The notes beneath the pieces are model-generated. The model ran no database searches. It saw only the letters and a program-made list of their open reading frames with translations, and was not told the origin of the DNA. Of a DNA stretch of 5,935 bases, positions 4,815 to 5,935 are shown one piece after another. The stretch spans positions 1 to 5,935 of the forward strand of contig JAUXJP010000071.1 in assembly GCA_030624695.1 (NCBI GenBank), read 5' to 3'. This DNA comes from Candidatus Dadabacteria bacterium (GTDB lineage Bacteria; Desulfobacterota_D; UBA1144; Nemesobacterales; JAJCZQ01). Within the stretch, counting starts at the first letter, position 1. Every line of letters starts with the position of its first letter. Position numbers and translations under genes: made by a program.

Positions 4815-5935
4815 TTATTTTAACACCCAGGAATCCTTACTCCCGCCTCCCTGAGATGAGTTTACAACTAATGAGCCTTTCTTAAGGGCAACTCTGGTTA
4901 ATCCACCCGGCATAATATATATATCTTCACCGTAAACTATATATGGCCTTAAGTCTACGTGCCTTCCCTCTAAATGATCATCAATTATTACAGGTACCCT
5001 CGAAAGTGTGATTGTCGGCTGAGCAATATAATTCCTTGGGTTATCGCTGATTTTTAGTGCAAATTCTTCCTGTTCCTTTTTGGTTGAATGCGGTCCTATA
5101 AGCATTCCATAACCCCCTGACCCGTTCGCGGTTTTGACAACAAGTTTGTCCAGGTTTTTGGTTACATATTTATAATCTTTTTCCTCGGAACAAACGTAGG
5201 TAGGAACAATATTCAAAAGAGGTTCTTCACCGGTGTAGTATTTTATTATCTTGGGAGTGTATGCATAAATAACCTTGTCATCTGCAATGCCGGTACCCGG
5301 CGCATTTGCAAAAGCTACGTTGCCTTTCATATAAACGTCCATAATTCCGGGAATACCTATTATAGAATCATTATTAAAATGTTTTGGATCGAGAAAAGTA
5401 TCATCGATTCTTCTGTATATGACATCAACTTTTTTGAATCCCTGCGTAGTTCTCATAAATACATAGTCCTCATGAACCACAAGGTCTCTTCCTTCGACCA
5501 GCTCTATTCCCATCTGCTGGGCAAGATATGAGTGTTCGAAATAAGCTGAGTTATAAATTCCAGGTGTCAGCAATACAATATTTGAGGAATACCTGTCGTT
5601 TGAAATATATTCCAGTGAATCAAAAAGGCGGTTGGGATAATCATCTACTGCCTCTACCCTGGAGTCATCAAATACCTTAGGGAATGTTCTCTTCAGGACC
5701 TGGCGGTTTTCCAGGACATATGAAACACCCGATGGACACCTGAGATTGTCTTCAAGGATGTAGTATTCACCGTTTTTGTCCCTGATTATATCAGTGCCGG
5801 TAATATGATTCCATATCTTGCGGGGTGGATTAATTCCCTCGCACTGCTTTAAATAACTTTGCCCACCGTATATAAGTTCTTCAGGGACTATTTTATCTTT
5901 TAAAATCTTTTTATCGTTGTATATGTCATGGATAA
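4815..5935 (-). CDS. Circularly permuted type 2 ATP-grasp ligase, N-terminus outside the window
   Basis: The reading frame stays open to the window edge and gives 372 complete residues. Family members are roughly 470-500 residues long, so about 100 N-terminal residues are missing. Visible blocks in order are IHDIYNDKKILKDKIVP at the edge, YYILEDNLRCPSGVSYVLEN (about 57-76 of the visible part), VLLTPGIYNSAYFEHSYLAQ, YRRIDDTFLDP, ANAPGTGIADDK, VVKTANGSGGYGML (ATP-binding lysine and glycine-rich loop), RHVDLRPYI and the C-terminal PGGLTRVAL...SSQGGGSKDSWVLK. ATP-grasp enzymes make amide bonds through acyl-phosphate intermediates; this permuted group is predicted to be a peptide ligase or amidoligase, with substrates unknown. 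A TTG at 5573-5571 lies inside the conserved VLLTPG block and is not the start. It is followed after one base by the alpha-E gene, and the promoter is outside the window. Confidence 0.92.
   Translation of the reverse strand, partial: IHDIYNDKKILKDKIVPEELIYGGQSYLKQCEGINPPRKIWNHITGTDIIRDKNGEYYILEDNLRCPSGVSYVLENRQVLKRTFPKVFDDSRVEAVDDYPNRLFDSLEYISNDRYSSNIVLLTPGIYNSAYFEHSYLAQQMGIELVEGRDLVVHEDYVFMRTTQGFKKVDVIYRRIDDTFLDPKHFNNDSIIGIPGIMDVYMKGNVAFANAPGTGIADDKVIYAYTPKIIKYYTGEEPLLNIVPTYVCSEEKDYKYVTKNLDKLVVKTANGSGGYGMLIGPHSTKKEQEEFALKISDNPRNYIAQPTITLSRVPVIIDDHLEGRHVDLRPYIVYGEDIYIMPGGLTRVALKKGSLVVNSSQGGGSKDSWVLK

Noticed and set aside
4587..4823. 78-codon open frame on the plus strand
   Set aside because: It lies antisense to the alpha-E gene, shows no family resemblance and its low-complexity hydrophobic/serine composition is typical of a shadow frame.
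4815..5573. A 252-residue ATP-grasp protein starting at TTG 5573-5571
   Set aside because: The frame continues without a stop to the window edge and the upstream residues (EDNLRCPSGVSY, VDDYPNRL) are conserved family sequence; the TTG lies inside the VLLTPG block.

Overview
The window is a densely packed stretch of bacterial chromosome with every recognisable gene on the minus strand, so transcription runs from high to low coordinates. It holds six genes in two tandem groups. Base composition by eye is about 40% GC. Shine-Dalgarno sites are purine-rich (AGAGG, GGAG, AAGGA, GAGGA), and the one clear promoter has sigma-70 form. No marker gene fixes the taxon. The argB-argD-argF order and an ArgB with the N-terminal helix of arginine-sensitive enzymes resemble delta-proteobacterial or related Gram-negative lineages; this is inference only.

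Upstream group (about 5935 down to 2245): a circularly permuted type 2 ATP-grasp ligase whose N-terminus lies outside the window, an alpha-E domain protein, an Anbu-type proteasome-like peptidase and a transglutaminase-like cysteine peptidase. Junctions are 1 bp, a 1-bp stop/start overlap (TAATG) and 8 bp, so they look like one operon. This gene set has been proposed from comparative genomics to be a peptide-synthesis, tagging or processing system: the ATP-grasp and alpha-E proteins would form an amide or peptide bond, and Anbu and the transglutaminase-fold protein would cut or transfer. The real substrate is not established. This is the most interesting content of the window.

Intergenic gap (2144-2244, 101 bp): a strong promoter facing argB (TTGGCA, 17 bp, TATAAT), with an imperfect 14-bp palindrome overlapping its -35 box and a second GTAC-centred half site 19 bp further upstream. 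No rho-independent terminator is visible, so read-through from the upstream operon is possible.

Downstream group (2143 down to 1): argB, argD and the first 21 codons of argF, the acetylated arginine pathway from N-acetylglutamate towards citrulline. They overlap by 4 bp (TTGA, with a TTG start for argD) and 8 bp. ArgB departs from family signatures at three places, and a perfect 16-bp palindrome at the end of argB lies just upstream of the argD ribosome binding site.

No tRNA, rRNA, mobile element, CRISPR array or plus-strand gene could be supported.
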